Origin: Gemmatimonadota bacterium
GTDB lineage: Bacteria; Gemmatimonadota; Gemmatimonadetes; Longimicrobiales; Gaopeijiaceae
Direction of reading: 5' to 3'
NCBI GenBank assembly: GCA_022823365.1
Contig: JAJDXG010000019.1
Span: 124,001-188,000, forward strand
Length of the DNA stretch: 64,000 nt
The notes under the pieces: generated by a model
Database searches by the model: none
Seen by the model: the letters and a program-made list of their open reading frames with translations, nothing else
What the model was told of the DNA's origin: nothing
Shown: positions 36,047 to 45,238 of the stretch, one piece after another
Layout: every line of letters begins with the position of its first letter
Position numbering within the stretch: the stretch's first letter is position 1
Position numbers and translations under genes: made by a program

Positions 36047-37162
36047 TCATCTCTCCTGTCGCCTTGCCACCTCGACCAGTCGCCGCGCCGCCCCCTCCAG
36101 ATCCCGCTGCACCAGGAGGCTTCCCCCGATCAACAGCATCGTGTCCGGGCCGTAGCGGCCGAACCAGTGGCCGGCCTCGGCGGCGTTCACGCCTCCGGCG
36201 GGCGCGGGAAGGGCGCGGCGATGCCGCTCGAGCGGCTCCCGCAGGCGCCTGTTGACCGCGTGGCAGCTCTCCTCCGGCCACGAGAAGCGCCCGCCCGCGT
36301 TTACGTACACCACGATATCGGCGCCCGCAACCCGGTAAAGGGTGCCGAGCAGCACGTCCGGGGCGATTCCCTCCGCCCGGCCGGGCGCGGTCTGCCCGTG
36401 GGAGGGATGGGCCATGACCGCCAGCGCGCGGGGGCCGGCGGCGACCTGGCGGAGCGCGTCCAGCCCCATCAGGCTCGGGCACAGCACAACGCCGGCGAGC
36501 CCCAGCGCCTTGACCCGCTCAAGCCGCTCCTCGAGGGTATCCAGCGGGCCGGTGAGGTTGGGAAAATAGGCGGTGTGCCCACCCGTCCGTGCGTTCGCGC
36601 CGGCGACGGCCTCCGCGATCACCCGCGTGCGCTCCCGGAACGGGGCCGAGCCCTGGACCGTCAACCCGTGGTCGTCCTTCACCACGTCCACTCCCGCGCG
36701 GGCAAAGGCGGCAGCCTGTCGGGCAAGCCCGCTCGAAGTCAGCCCGATGGGCTTGATGGCGGCGCTCACCAGGGGGCGCGCCGGGGCCCTTGCCAGCGAG
36801 CGGATACCCTTGATCCCCACGCGCGGCCCGGGCAACGAACGAAGGACGGCCGGCGCCAGCTCGAGTCCCACCAGCCGCACCCCGTCCATGAGCGACACGT
36901 TGCCGTATGCGACGTTCAGAATCTGGGTGAGTTCGGTCGTGGTTGCCTCCAGCGGGTAGGCGATCCGCGCCAGCCACCTCCCGCCCCCCTCCGGCTCGAG
37001 CCGCTCGATGCGCCCGAGCATGCGCGCCTGCAGCCGGTCGCCCCCAACCCCGGGAGGAGCCTCCACGGTCTGCTCGCGCGCGATGGCGCCCGCCAGGGAG
37101 AGGGCTTCGCGCAGGTGCCGGCAACTCAGCCGGTAGCTGGCCCTGACGCCGACCGCACGCAC
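36047..37162 (-). CDS. RuBisCO-like protein (form IV), probable methylthioribulose-1-phosphate isomerase
   Basis: A 371-aa RuBisCO large-chain homologue. Recognisable parts: YGNVSLMDGVRLVGLELA (about 88-105), AAIKPIGLTSSG with the first active lysine, GVDVVKDDHGL, AHPSHG, and PAGGVNAAEAGHWFGRYGPD with TMLLIGGS. The carbamylated lysine is kept in KDDH, but the Glu after DD is His. The loop-6 lysine is missing, so it is not a carboxylase. The R. rubrum relative converts methylthioribulose-1-P to methylthioxylulose-5-P. Followed by cupin and mtnA. Start is GTG at 37162, with no clear ribosome site; coupling to the upstream hydrolase is likely. Confidence 0.88.
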   Translation of the reverse strand: MRAVGVRASYRLSCRHLREALSLAGAIAREQTVEAPPGVGGDRLQARMLGRIERLEPEGGGRWLARIAYPLEATTTELTQILNVAYGNVSLMDGVRLVGLELAPAVLRSLPGPRVGIKGIRSLARAPARPLVSAAIKPIGLTSSGLARQAAAFARAGVDVVKDDHGLTVQGSAPFRERTRVIAEAVAGANARTGGHTAYFPNLTGPLDTLEERLERVKALGLAGVVLCPSLMGLDALRQVAAGPRALAVMAHPSHGQTAPGRAEGIAPDVLLGTLYRVAGADIVVYVNAGGRFSWPEESCHAVNRRLREPLERHRRALPAPAGGVNAAEAGHWFGRYGPDTMLLIGGSLLVQRDLEGAARRLVEVARRQER

Positions 37163-37169
37163 CGGTGCG

Positions 37170-38387
37170 TCAGTTGCGGATGGCGGGCAGGATGCGGTCC
37201 TGAAGCGCGGTCCAGCTTGAGAACTCCGCGCCCCCGTGCAGCGTCCATCCGTTGAAAAGCACGATCAGATCGTGCTCCGGCACGATGTGAAGGAACTGGC
37301 CGCCGTAGCCGTTTCCGGAAAAGACCCGGGTCTCTCCGTCCTCCTGGAACGGCACCCACCATTGGTATCCGTAGCCGCCGTCGTCGCGGTCGTTGCCGGG
37401 GTTGAGGTCGGGGATGACCGGAGAAGTGGACGCCCGCACCCATTCGCGCGACACGATCCGCCGCCCGTCCCATTCGCCTCCGCGCAACATCAGGTATGCG
37501 ACCCGGACCAGGTCATGCGGCGCGAGGTAGAGCCCGCCCTCCGTGTCCGCCTCTCCGTCCGGGGTGATCTTCCAGTAGTAGTCGCGGATGCCGATGGGAC
37601 GAAACAGATGTTCCTCCGCCCAGGCGTCGGCGCGCTGTCCGGTGGCCTCGCGCAGGATCTTCCCCAGGAGGACGCTCACCCCGTCGTTGTAGTCGAAGCG
37701 GGTTCCGGGCTCGGTGCCGACGGGCCGCCGCACGACGTAATCGATCCATGCCTCGCTCGCCTCGAGTTCGCTGGTCGGATGCGTGTCGTCGGCGTAGGTC
37801 TGGCCCGGAATAGCCCAGTCGATGCCGCTGCGCATGGTGAGGAAGTCCTCGAGCGTCGCGCCTGCGCGCATCGGGTCGTTCAGATCCGGACCGTAGGCGG
37901 CGAGGAACGGCCACGCCAGCGCCTCGACGCCGTCGATGTAGCTGGCGTCGACCGCGATGCCGAAGGCGACCGAGGTCACGCTCTTGGTGACGGACTGGAG
38001 CGTGTGGAGCCCGGTGTCGCGGTAGTACGGGTGCCAGTCCGGATGATCGTAGTTGTAGGGGTGGCTGACGGTGTCCTCCTGCTCGGCCAGGATGCGGGCG
38101 TACTCCTCGCCGTGGTCCCAGTGGCGATCCGCGATCACGTGGCCGCGGCGGATGAGCAGGAAGTGGTCGATGAGCCCGAACCGGCCGGCGTCGACATCGG
38201 CGATGAGCGAATCGATGGCCGCGGGATCGAGCCCCTCCGCCTCGGGGGTGGAGACCGGCCACTCGTCGCCCGGCCAGACCGGATCGCCGGCTCCCGCAGC
38301 GGTGGACTGCGCATCCGGCATGCATCCGGCGCACAGGAGCAGGACGGCAGCCAGCCGCGAGCAGGCCGGCCTCCCGAGAAGTCTCAT
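37170..38387 (-). CDS. Serine hydrolase, beta-lactamase/class C-like, exported
   Basis: A 405-aa lipoprotein-like hydrolase: signal with LLCAGC (about residue 22), then a serine beta-lactamase fold. The nucleophile motif SVTK starts at S132 (HTLQSVTKSV). The second motif is FDYND near 230, and the last motif is GNGYGG. This family includes esterases, D-amino peptidases and 6-aminohexanoate-dimer hydrolases as well as beta-lactamases. Its ATG overlaps the stop of the S9 peptidase (ATGA), and it ends 7 bp before the RuBisCO-like gene. GGAGG supports the start. Confidence 0.82.
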   Translation of the reverse strand: MRLLGRPACSRLAAVLLLCAGCMPDAQSTAAGAGDPVWPGDEWPVSTPEAEGLDPAAIDSLIADVDAGRFGLIDHFLLIRRGHVIADRHWDHGEEYARILAEQEDTVSHPYNYDHPDWHPYYRDTGLHTLQSVTKSVTSVAFGIAVDASYIDGVEALAWPFLAAYGPDLNDPMRAGATLEDFLTMRSGIDWAIPGQTYADDTHPTSELEASEAWIDYVVRRPVGTEPGTRFDYNDGVSVLLGKILREATGQRADAWAEEHLFRPIGIRDYYWKITPDGEADTEGGLYLAPHDLVRVAYLMLRGGEWDGRRIVSREWVRASTSPVIPDLNPGNDRDDGGYGYQWWVPFQEDGETRVFSGNGYGGQFLHIVPEHDLIVLFNGWTLHGGAEFSSWTALQDRILPAIRN

Positions 38388-40345
38388 GACGCATCCTCCG
38401 TCAGCCACCGCGCGAACCATGCCTCGAGTCTGCGATACATGTCCACCCGGTTCATGGGATCCCGGAAGCCGTGCGGCTCTCCGGGATAGGAGTGGCTCTC
38501 GTAGACCTTCCCTTCCCTCTCGAGGATCTCCACGGCGAGCTCGTACTGGCGAAACGGGGCACGCACGTCTTCCTCCCCGTGCATGATGAGGGTGGGCGTG
38601 ACCACGTTGGGCACGCGCGCCAGGGTATTGCTGATGGCGTAGACTTCGGGCCGCTCCCCGGGTGCGCCCCCGTGTCCGGTCCTGATGAATATCTTCCCCA
38701 GCCGGTCCGCGTTGGTGTAGGCGTCGGCGAAGTCGTAGATCCCCGCCATGGGTACAGCGGCGTCAAAGGCGTCGGGTGCGCGCGCGATCGCGGCCATGCT
38801 CTGGATGCCCCCGTAGCTGTAGCCGTAGACGCCGACCTTCCCGTTGGACCATGGCTGCGCCCGGAGGAAATCGGCGGCCGCGGCGGCGTCGAGCGCCTGT
38901 CCGTTCGCCCAGTCCCCCACGCCCAGATCCTGGAACTCGCGCCCGAAGCCGGAACCGCCCCGGTAGTTGACGGCCAGGACCACGTATCCCCGCTGTGCCA
39001 GGTGCTGCTCGGTGAGGCTCAGCCCCTTGAGGTAGGAGTTGGTGCCGCCCCCATGCACCATGACCAGCGCGGGATAGGTCGTGGCGCCGCCCGAGGCTGT
39101 CGCATCCCCGCCCTCGGGGAATCCCGGGGGACGGAAGAGGAAGCCCTGGATGTAGAGGCCGTCCCAGCTGCGGTAGCTCACCTCCTCCGCCTCCACCAGC
39201 CCCCGCCACCGGGTCGAGAAGTGCGTGAGCCGGCGCGCCGCCCCACCCGCGGCGGAGACATGGTCGACCTCGGTCCCGCGCGTCGAAGTCGAACGCAGGA
39301 AGACGAAGGCGGAGCCGTCCGCGGCCGCGTGGTAGGCGCGGAAGGACCCGCCCATGTTCGTCACCCGGGTGGCGACGCCCCCGTCCGCCGGCACCCGCCA
39401 CAACTCCACCTCGGCGCGCTCGTGATAGGGGAAGAAGAGCTCGGAGCCGTCGCCCGACCAGGTGACGGTGTGGTTGTGCAGCCAGTCCGTGGCGTGGATC
39501 TGCATGGGAACCACCTCCTCCGTCCCCGCCTGCGGGTCGAGGAGGTAGATGTAGGCGAGATCCTCGTACCAGTACTCGTCCTTGGAGGTGCCGAGCAGGG
39601 CGATGCGCGATCCGTCCGGCGACCAGACCGGGGTGGAAGACGCCATCAGGCCGCTGGAGATCTGCCGCTCCGCGCCCGTCGCGACCTCCACCACCCAGAT
39701 GTCGTCCTCCCAGTAGTCGCTCCGGTTGGAGTAGTAGGCGATGTGCGTCCCGTCCGGCGACCACGCGGGGGCGAAGCGGAAGTCGTCGGCCGCCATGGAG
39801 GCGTGCGTGAGCTGCTTCGGCGGAGCGGAACCGTCGGCCGGCACGGTCCAGATGTCCTGGTGACCCGAACGCCCGCTGTAGAAGGCGATGGTGCCGCCGT
39901 CCGGCGACGGCCGCGCGGCCCGTTCGTCGGCCGGGTCGTCGGTGATGCGGGTCGGCTCGCTCATTCCCACCGCCGCCCGCCACAGGTCCCCGCCGCGCGA
40001 GAAGACGATGCCCGACCCGTCGCCGAACCAGACCGGCGACGAGCCCTCCACCCACGGCTCGGGCCCGGGGTCACCATCCACCGCGACCAGAAAAATCCCC
40101 GCGAATTCCGCCGTGCTCGCGCTGACCGCGACCCATGCGCCGTCCGGCGAGAGCGCGGCCTGACGGGCGCCCCGGTTGCGGGTGAAGATGTTCTCCCAGG
40201 TGAGGGTCAGGGCGTCGCCTTCGACGTCCGCGACGGGTGGCGTGCATGCGAACGAGAGCGAGAGGCAGAGCAGGCAAGCCACGAGAGCCGCGGCCCGGGC
40301 CCTCACCGACGGCTGGATGCGCATCCACGATCTGTTGTCCATCAT
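38384..40345 (-). CDS. S9-family (prolyl oligopeptidase/acylaminoacyl) peptidase
   Basis: A 653-aa exported peptidase. Signal peptide about 15-34; a WD40/TolB-like propeller (about 50-360) with repeated FxPAWSPDGTxIAYxS blades; and an alpha/beta-hydrolase domain (about 390-650). The serine is S510 (GYSYGG), the aspartate is in GEEDVRAP, and the histidine in YPGEPHGF. Such enzymes cut peptides after Pro or remove acylated residues. First gene of the run leading to the serine hydrolase and the shunt genes. GGAG upstream of 40345 supports the start; 40342 and 40324 are alternatives. Confidence 0.88.
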   Translation of the reverse strand: MMDNRSWMRIQPSVRARAAALVACLLCLSLSFACTPPVADVEGDALTLTWENIFTRNRGARQAALSPDGAWVAVSASTAEFAGIFLVAVDGDPGPEPWVEGSSPVWFGDGSGIVFSRGGDLWRAAVGMSEPTRITDDPADERAARPSPDGGTIAFYSGRSGHQDIWTVPADGSAPPKQLTHASMAADDFRFAPAWSPDGTHIAYYSNRSDYWEDDIWVVEVATGAERQISSGLMASSTPVWSPDGSRIALLGTSKDEYWYEDLAYIYLLDPQAGTEEVVPMQIHATDWLHNHTVTWSGDGSELFFPYHERAEVELWRVPADGGVATRVTNMGGSFRAYHAAADGSAFVFLRSTSTRGTEVDHVSAAGGAARRLTHFSTRWRGLVEAEEVSYRSWDGLYIQGFLFRPPGFPEGGDATASGGATTYPALVMVHGGGTNSYLKGLSLTEQHLAQRGYVVLAVNYRGGSGFGREFQDLGVGDWANGQALDAAAAADFLRAQPWSNGKVGVYGYSYGGIQSMAAIARAPDAFDAAVPMAGIYDFADAYTNADRLGKIFIRTGHGGAPGERPEVYAISNTLARVPNVVTPTLIMHGEEDVRAPFRQYELAVEILEREGKVYESHSYPGEPHGFRDPMNRVDMYRRLEAWFARWLTEDAS

Positions 40346-40447
40346 CGGTCTCCGGGTTGGTTGCGCCGGATGGGCAACCTACAATACGGGCCGGCGAGCG
40401 GACCGGCATCCGTCCGCCCCTTGGCCACCACCATCCGAGAGCAGTCG

Positions 40448-41269
40448 ATGAGCGAACGCAGCGCGGACGCGAGCAGTGGAAACGATGCGGCATCCCCCGA
40501 TGTCACGCTTTCCATCCACATCGAGGCCAGCCCCGAGACCGTCTGGGGCATCCTCACCACGCCCGAGCATTTCTCGGCCTGGATGGGCGGTCAGGCCACC
40601 TTCGAGACCCGGGTCGGGAGCCCGTACCGAGCCCTGTTCCCCCAGTACCAGATGGTGCTGGCCGGTGAAGTGCTCGCCTTCGACGAGGTGAAGCGCAGGT
40701 TCGCGCTCTCCTGGGGCATCGAGTCGGGTCCGCAGGCGGACACCATGCCGGCCGCGTCATCGCGCGTGGAGTTCCGGGTGACCGAGGGCCAGGGCGGCGC
40801 GCACGCGGACGTGCGTCACAGCGGCTTTCTCAGCGCCCGCACCGCGCGCGAGCACGAGGACGGCTGGCGCTTCCATCTGGGCCGCCTGGCCCTTTCGGCC
40901 AACCGGACGGACCTGGCGGCGGGACTGGCCCGCGCGCTGCCCGCCTGGTGGGCCGCCTGGAACGAACCGGACGAGGCTGCCCGGCTCAAGTCGCTGCGCG
41001 CGTGCTGCGCTCCCGATCTGGAATTCCGGGACGACTGGGCGGTGCTGCGCGGCATCGAACGCCTCAGCCTGCACATCGCCAACTGCCACCGGTTCATGCC
41101 CGGCTGGCGCATCGAGCCCACCGGCGATGTGCGCGTGTGCCGGGGCGAGGCGCTGGTGGGATGGCGCTCCTCGGCCCGGGGACAGGGTACGCAGCAGGGG
41201 TTCAACCACGTGCGCGCCGACTACGACGGTACTCTTCGGCGGGTCGCCGGATTCCAGGCAGCGGGCTGA
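40448..41269 (+). CDS. Fusion of AHSA1/SRPBCC and NTF2-like domains
   Basis: A 273-aa cytosolic protein. Residues 20-155 form an AHSA1-type START fold: DVTLSIHIEASPETVWGILT, then HSGF and the typical end EDGWRFHLGRLAL. Residues 165-270 form an NTF2/SnoaL-like cone: WNEPDEAARLKSLRACCAPD, LEFRD and a final VAGFQAAG. Both are hydrophobic-pocket folds used for binding small ligands or as isomerases. The pairing in one chain is uncommon. No neighbour explains its substrate. Confidence 0.78.
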   Translation: MSERSADASSGNDAASPDVTLSIHIEASPETVWGILTTPEHFSAWMGGQATFETRVGSPYRALFPQYQMVLAGEVLAFDEVKRRFALSWGIESGPQADTMPAASSRVEFRVTEGQGGAHADVRHSGFLSARTAREHEDGWRFHLGRLALSANRTDLAAGLARALPAWWAAWNEPDEAARLKSLRACCAPDLEFRDDWAVLRGIERLSLHIANCHRFMPGWRIEPTGDVRVCRGEALVGWRSSARGQGTQQGFNHVRADYDGTLRRVAGFQAAG

Positions 41270-41390
41270 CCGCGATCCCGCGTGTGCGCGTCTCCGGCGC
41301 TCGTCCTAGAATGAGGATCGGAACGCGGCGCCACGACAGCCGATCGTCAGGTGCTCCGGCGCGGTAGTCAGCACTTTCCCGGAGGCGGCC

Positions 41391-42212
41391 ATGCGACAGG
41401 GAGCAAACGGTAACGCCCGCTTCGGTCTCGCGGTCCTCGGCGCCGCGGTGGCCCTGGCGGCATCCCCTCTGGCGGCCCAGGAGGCGCTCGCCTTCTCCGA
41501 TGACGAACTCGAGCGCGGGCAACGGCTCTACCAGGCCCACTGCGGGCGCTGCCACGGCGTCCTCGGGATGGGCGGCGAGGGGCCGGGGCTGGCCGTCAGC
41601 CGCCTGCCGCGCGCGCCGGACCACGCCGCGGTCGTCGACGTCATCCGCAACGGCATCGCCGGCACCGGCATGCCGGGCCTGCGCTCCACCATCCTCCCTG
41701 ACGAGGAAGCCGCCCTGGTTGCCGCCCACGTCATCTCGCTCCGTCAGGCGCAGCTCGTGGAGATTCCCGGCGATCCCGAGCGCGGCCGCGAGGTCTTCGA
41801 GACCACGGGCGTGTGCTTCTCGTGTCACATCGTCGAGGGACGCGGGGTCGGGATCGGCCCCGAACTGACCGGCATCGGCATGCGCCGGGGCCCGGAGTAT
41901 CTGCGCGCCTCGCTGGTCGATCCCTCGGCGGAACTTCCGGTCTTCCGTTCGGGGGCGCGCAGCGGGTTCGCCCAGTACCTGCCCCTGCGAGCCGTCACCC
42001 GCGACGGCACCGTCTACGAGGGCATGCGCGCCAACGAGGACGCGTTCACCGTGCAGCTCATCACCGCAACGGGTTCCATCGTGTCGCTGCGCAAGGCCGA
42101 CCTGGCCGAGCTCGAGAAGCGCTTCGGGCATTCCCTCATGCCCGCCACGGCAAGCCTCTCGGGCGAGGACATCGACAACCTCATCGCATACCTGGCCAGC
42201 CTCGGAGGATGA
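41391..42212 (+). CDS. Dihaem c-type cytochrome
   Basis: A 273-aa exported cytochrome with a signal peptide (ending PLAAQ, about 30). Two haem sites: C51-GRC-H55 and C142-FSC-H146. MPGL near 94 may supply a methionine ligand for the first. Residues 150-250 have a haem-free domain of the type found in PQQ-linked cytochromes (PSAELPVFRSGARS). It overlaps or abuts the PQQ dehydrogenase that follows, so it is its likely electron acceptor in the periplasm. GGAGG upstream. Confidence 0.88.
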   Translation: MRQGANGNARFGLAVLGAAVALAASPLAAQEALAFSDDELERGQRLYQAHCGRCHGVLGMGGEGPGLAVSRLPRAPDHAAVVDVIRNGIAGTGMPGLRSTILPDEEAALVAAHVISLRQAQLVEIPGDPERGREVFETTGVCFSCHIVEGRGVGIGPELTGIGMRRGPEYLRASLVDPSAELPVFRSGARSGFAQYLPLRAVTRDGTVYEGMRANEDAFTVQLITATGSIVSLRKADLAELEKRFGHSLMPATASLSGEDIDNLIAYLASLGG

Positions 42213-42214
42213 GC

Positions 42215-43906
42215 ATGATCCGGTTCGCTGCTATTCGGCCCTCAAGGCGCCCTGCCCGCCCGGAGCCCCGCCGCTTGAGCGGAATCATCCACGGACTGCT
42301 GGCATGCGCGATCATCGTTCCGGGATGCCAGGCGGCCCCGGAAGGCGGCGCCCCTGAAGGCACTCCCGACCAGACCAATGTTCCCTTCGAGCGCCTCGTC
42401 AACGCAGACGCCGAGCCCCACAACTGGCTCACATATTCTGGCAACTACGCGTCGCACCGCTACTCCCGGCTCGATCAGATCGACCGCTCCAACGTCGGCG
42501 ACCTCAGGGTGCTGTGGGCCTATCAGATGGACGACGGCATCATCGAGACCACGCCCGTCGCGGTGGACGGCATCCTGTACGTGACCGAGCCGCCCAGCAC
42601 CGTGAGCGCCCTGGACGCGCGCTCCGGCCGCCGGATCTGGACCTGGTCCCCGGAGATGGGGCCGGACGTGCTCAACATCGGCTTCCCGCGCGTGAACCGG
42701 GGGGTCGCGGTCCTCGACTCCACGGTGTTCGTGGGAACGCTGGATGCGCACCTGGTCGCTCTCGACGCACGCTCGGGCGCGGTGCGCTGGGACGTCGAAG
42801 TGGGCGACAACGCGATCGGCTTCTCGCTCACCCTGGCCCCGCTGGCCGTCAAGGACAAGGTGATCGTGGGCGTTTCCGGGGCGGAAGCCGGGGTGCGGGG
42901 CTACATCGACGCCTACGACGCCGAGACCGGCGAGCTGGCGTGGCGCACCTACACCATCCCGGCGCCAGGCGAACCCGGGAGCGAGACCTGGGGCGGCAAC
43001 AGCTGGGAGACCGGGGGCGGGTCGACCTGGCTCACCGGCTCCTACGATCCCGAACTCGACCTGCTCTACTGGCCCATCGGCAACCCGGCGCCCGACTGGA
43101 ACGGCGACGTCCGCCCCGGCGACAACCTGTACACGGACTGCCTGCTCGCCCTCGATCCCGACACCGGGGAAATGATCTGGTACTTCCAGTTCACGCCCCA
43201 CGACACCCACGACTGGGACGCCAATCAGATCCAGGTGCTGCTGGACGCCGAATGGGAGGGCGAGCCGCGCAAGCTGGTGGTGACCGCGAACCGAAACGCC
43301 TTCTACTACGTCCTCGACCGCGAGACCGGGGAATATCTCCACGGGCAGGAATACTCGAAGCAGACCTGGGCCGAGGGGCTGGACGAGAACGGGCGCCCCA
43401 TCGTGATTCCGGGCACCGACCCCACCGAGGAGGGCGTGCTCGTCTGGCCCAGCCTTCAGGGCGCGGCCAACTGGTTCAGCCCCAGCTACAGCCCCCGGAC
43501 CGGCCTCTTCTACCAGCCCACCCGCATCATGGGCGCCGTCTATTTCAAGGCGGACGTGGAGTACGTGCCCGGACAGCCCTACACGGGCGGGGGCGAGCAG
43601 GCGCTCCGGGGCGAGGAAGCCAGCGGAGCCATCAAGGCGCTCGACGCCCTGACCGGCGACCTCGTGTGGGAGTTCCCTCTGCTCTCCCCACCCTGGTCGG
43701 GGGCGATGGCAACCGCGGGCGACCTCGTGTTCGGCGGCGACAACGAAGGCAACATCTTCGCCCTGGACGCGGAAACCGGCGAGCCCCTGTGGAACTTCCA
43801 GTCGGGCGGCGCCGTGCGCAGCGGCCCCATGTCCTACGAGGTCGACGGGCGCCAGCGCATCGTGAGCTCGGCCGGCGGCACGCTGTTCGTGTTCGGTCTC
43901 AACTAG
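42215..43906 (+). CDS. PQQ-dependent alcohol dehydrogenase (quinoprotein), lipoprotein-like
   Basis: A 563-aa periplasmic quinoprotein with eight W-type blades, for example SALDARSGRRIWTW, YDAETGELAWRT and ALDAETGEPLWNF. The active-site region GNPAPDWNGDVRPGDN and FQFTPHDTHDWD is like ethanol/methanol dehydrogenases. Residues 1-40 are a signal with IVPGC, a possible lipid anchor. I prefer the ATG at 42215, six bases after GGAGG, to one at 42209 that overlaps the cytochrome stop. Substrate is some alcohol or aldehyde, electrons to the dihaem cytochrome upstream. No fused cytochrome domain. Confidence 0.9.
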   Translation: MIRFAAIRPSRRPARPEPRRLSGIIHGLLACAIIVPGCQAAPEGGAPEGTPDQTNVPFERLVNADAEPHNWLTYSGNYASHRYSRLDQIDRSNVGDLRVLWAYQMDDGIIETTPVAVDGILYVTEPPSTVSALDARSGRRIWTWSPEMGPDVLNIGFPRVNRGVAVLDSTVFVGTLDAHLVALDARSGAVRWDVEVGDNAIGFSLTLAPLAVKDKVIVGVSGAEAGVRGYIDAYDAETGELAWRTYTIPAPGEPGSETWGGNSWETGGGSTWLTGSYDPELDLLYWPIGNPAPDWNGDVRPGDNLYTDCLLALDPDTGEMIWYFQFTPHDTHDWDANQIQVLLDAEWEGEPRKLVVTANRNAFYYVLDRETGEYLHGQEYSKQTWAEGLDENGRPIVIPGTDPTEEGVLVWPSLQGAANWFSPSYSPRTGLFYQPTRIMGAVYFKADVEYVPGQPYTGGGEQALRGEEASGAIKALDALTGDLVWEFPLLSPPWSGAMATAGDLVFGGDNEGNIFALDAETGEPLWNFQSGGAVRSGPMSYEVDGRQRIVSSAGGTLFVFGLN

Positions 43907-43914
43907 CTATTATA

Positions 43915-43951
43915 TCAGTATATGTCAGTGTCGTTGTCAGTAGACATCAGT
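43915..43951. repeat. Four TCAGT repeats in an AT-rich intergenic spot
   Basis: TCAGT occurs at 43915, 43925, 43937 and 43947, spacings 10, 12 and 10, in a 56-bp gap between convergent genes. The spot is much richer in A+T than its surroundings. Confidence 0.4.
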
Positions 43952-43962
43952 TATGGTGCGGG

Positions 43963-45063
43963 TCAGCAGCCTCCGGGGCGCAGGGGCCGCGACGGGACGT
44001 AGCGCACCAGGCGCATGCGGTTGACCTCGCCCGCGTAGATGTTGCCGTCGAAATCCACCCCCAGGAACTCGATGCCCGGCCCCACGTTCACATCGTGCTG
44101 GGGCACGAAGCAGGTCACCCATGCCTGCTCGGTCTTCAGGTCGCCGATGCGGATGCCCTTCTCCCAGCCGAAGTTGCTGCGCCAGGGGTCGGGCGGTCCG
44201 GTGCGCAGGTCGCCCGACAGCCCGTCGCCCGCATAGAGAATGTCTTCGCGGTCGATGAAGAGCCCGCTGGGCTTGCCGAAGTGGGTCCAGATGTAGAGCA
44301 GGTTCCCGCCGCCGTCGAAGACCTGGATGCGGCTGTTGCCGCGGTCGGCGACCAGGACCCTTCCACGGGCGTCGATCTTGATGTCGTGCGGGTCGCTGAA
44401 GCGCCCGGGCTCCCGGCTCTCCGATCCCACTCCGCCTCCCACCGCCAGCGCGAAACTGCCGTCGGACGCGAGCTTCACGATGCGGTTGTTCCCGCCCCTG
44501 TGGCCGTCGGCAACCCAGATGTCCCCTTCCGGTGAGATGGCGACGCCGGATGGCCCGTTGAAGTGCGTCTCGTCGTCCCCGTGCACCCCCGCCTCGCCGA
44601 TGCGCATCACCACTTCCCCCTCGCGGGTGAGCTTGAAGACCTGGTGGCCCATCCCCATGCTCTCGCCCAGCGCCCCGCGCGGGTCCCCGTGCGCACCGCC
44701 CTCCGTCACCCAGAGGTATCCTTCGTGGTCCAGAGCGAAGCCGTGTGGAAAGGCGAACAACCCGGCCCCGAAACTCTCCACCAGGTTGCCGTCCAGATCG
44801 AACTTCAGAATCGGGTCGATGTCCGTGCCGGCGCACTGGTTGGCGCCGCACCGGTCCAGAATCCACAGATGCTCCCCATCCGGATCCGGGATCACGCCGC
44901 TCACGATTCCCAGGGTCCGGCCATCCGGGAGCTGCTCCCAGCCCAGCGTGGCCCGATACGGATTGTGGGCGCTGGTCTGGGCGCGCAGCGTCCCGCTGAA
45001 CCAGCCGACTGACGCGAAAAGAAGGGATGAAAGAACCCAGCCCGTTCGCTGTGCGTTGCTCAT
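43963..45063 (-). CDS. NHL-repeat beta-propeller, secreted
   Basis: A 366-aa exported protein: signal peptide (about 1-28, ending LRAQT) and six NHL-type blades. Examples are GFALDHEGYLWVTEGG, GVAISPEGDIWVADGH and DIKIDARGRVLVADRGNSR. It resembles the propeller of peptidylglycine alpha-hydroxyglycine lyase. A pair of cysteines, RCGANQC, near 70 may form a disulphide. GGAGG supports the start at 45063. It is a distant paralogue of the 24-kb propeller and converges on the PQQ dehydrogenase. Confidence 0.78.
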   Translation of the reverse strand: MSNAQRTGWVLSSLLFASVGWFSGTLRAQTSAHNPYRATLGWEQLPDGRTLGIVSGVIPDPDGEHLWILDRCGANQCAGTDIDPILKFDLDGNLVESFGAGLFAFPHGFALDHEGYLWVTEGGAHGDPRGALGESMGMGHQVFKLTREGEVVMRIGEAGVHGDDETHFNGPSGVAISPEGDIWVADGHRGGNNRIVKLASDGSFALAVGGGVGSESREPGRFSDPHDIKIDARGRVLVADRGNSRIQVFDGGGNLLYIWTHFGKPSGLFIDREDILYAGDGLSGDLRTGPPDPWRSNFGWEKGIRIGDLKTEQAWVTCFVPQHDVNVGPGIEFLGVDFDGNIYAGEVNRMRLVRYVPSRPLRPGGC

Positions 45064-45238
45064 GTCGGCGTTCCTCCGGTTTGCGGGGCCTGGGGCGCGA
45101 TCGTCGGCCGCGTATTCCACGGCGGCCGTCCCGCGCAATCTACGCAGCCGGCCGTGAATGCGCCGGAACAGGGAAACCATTACGCGCGCGAGGTCGTATC
45201 AAACAGGTTCCCGCACCCGACCCCCTTTCAGGACAGCG

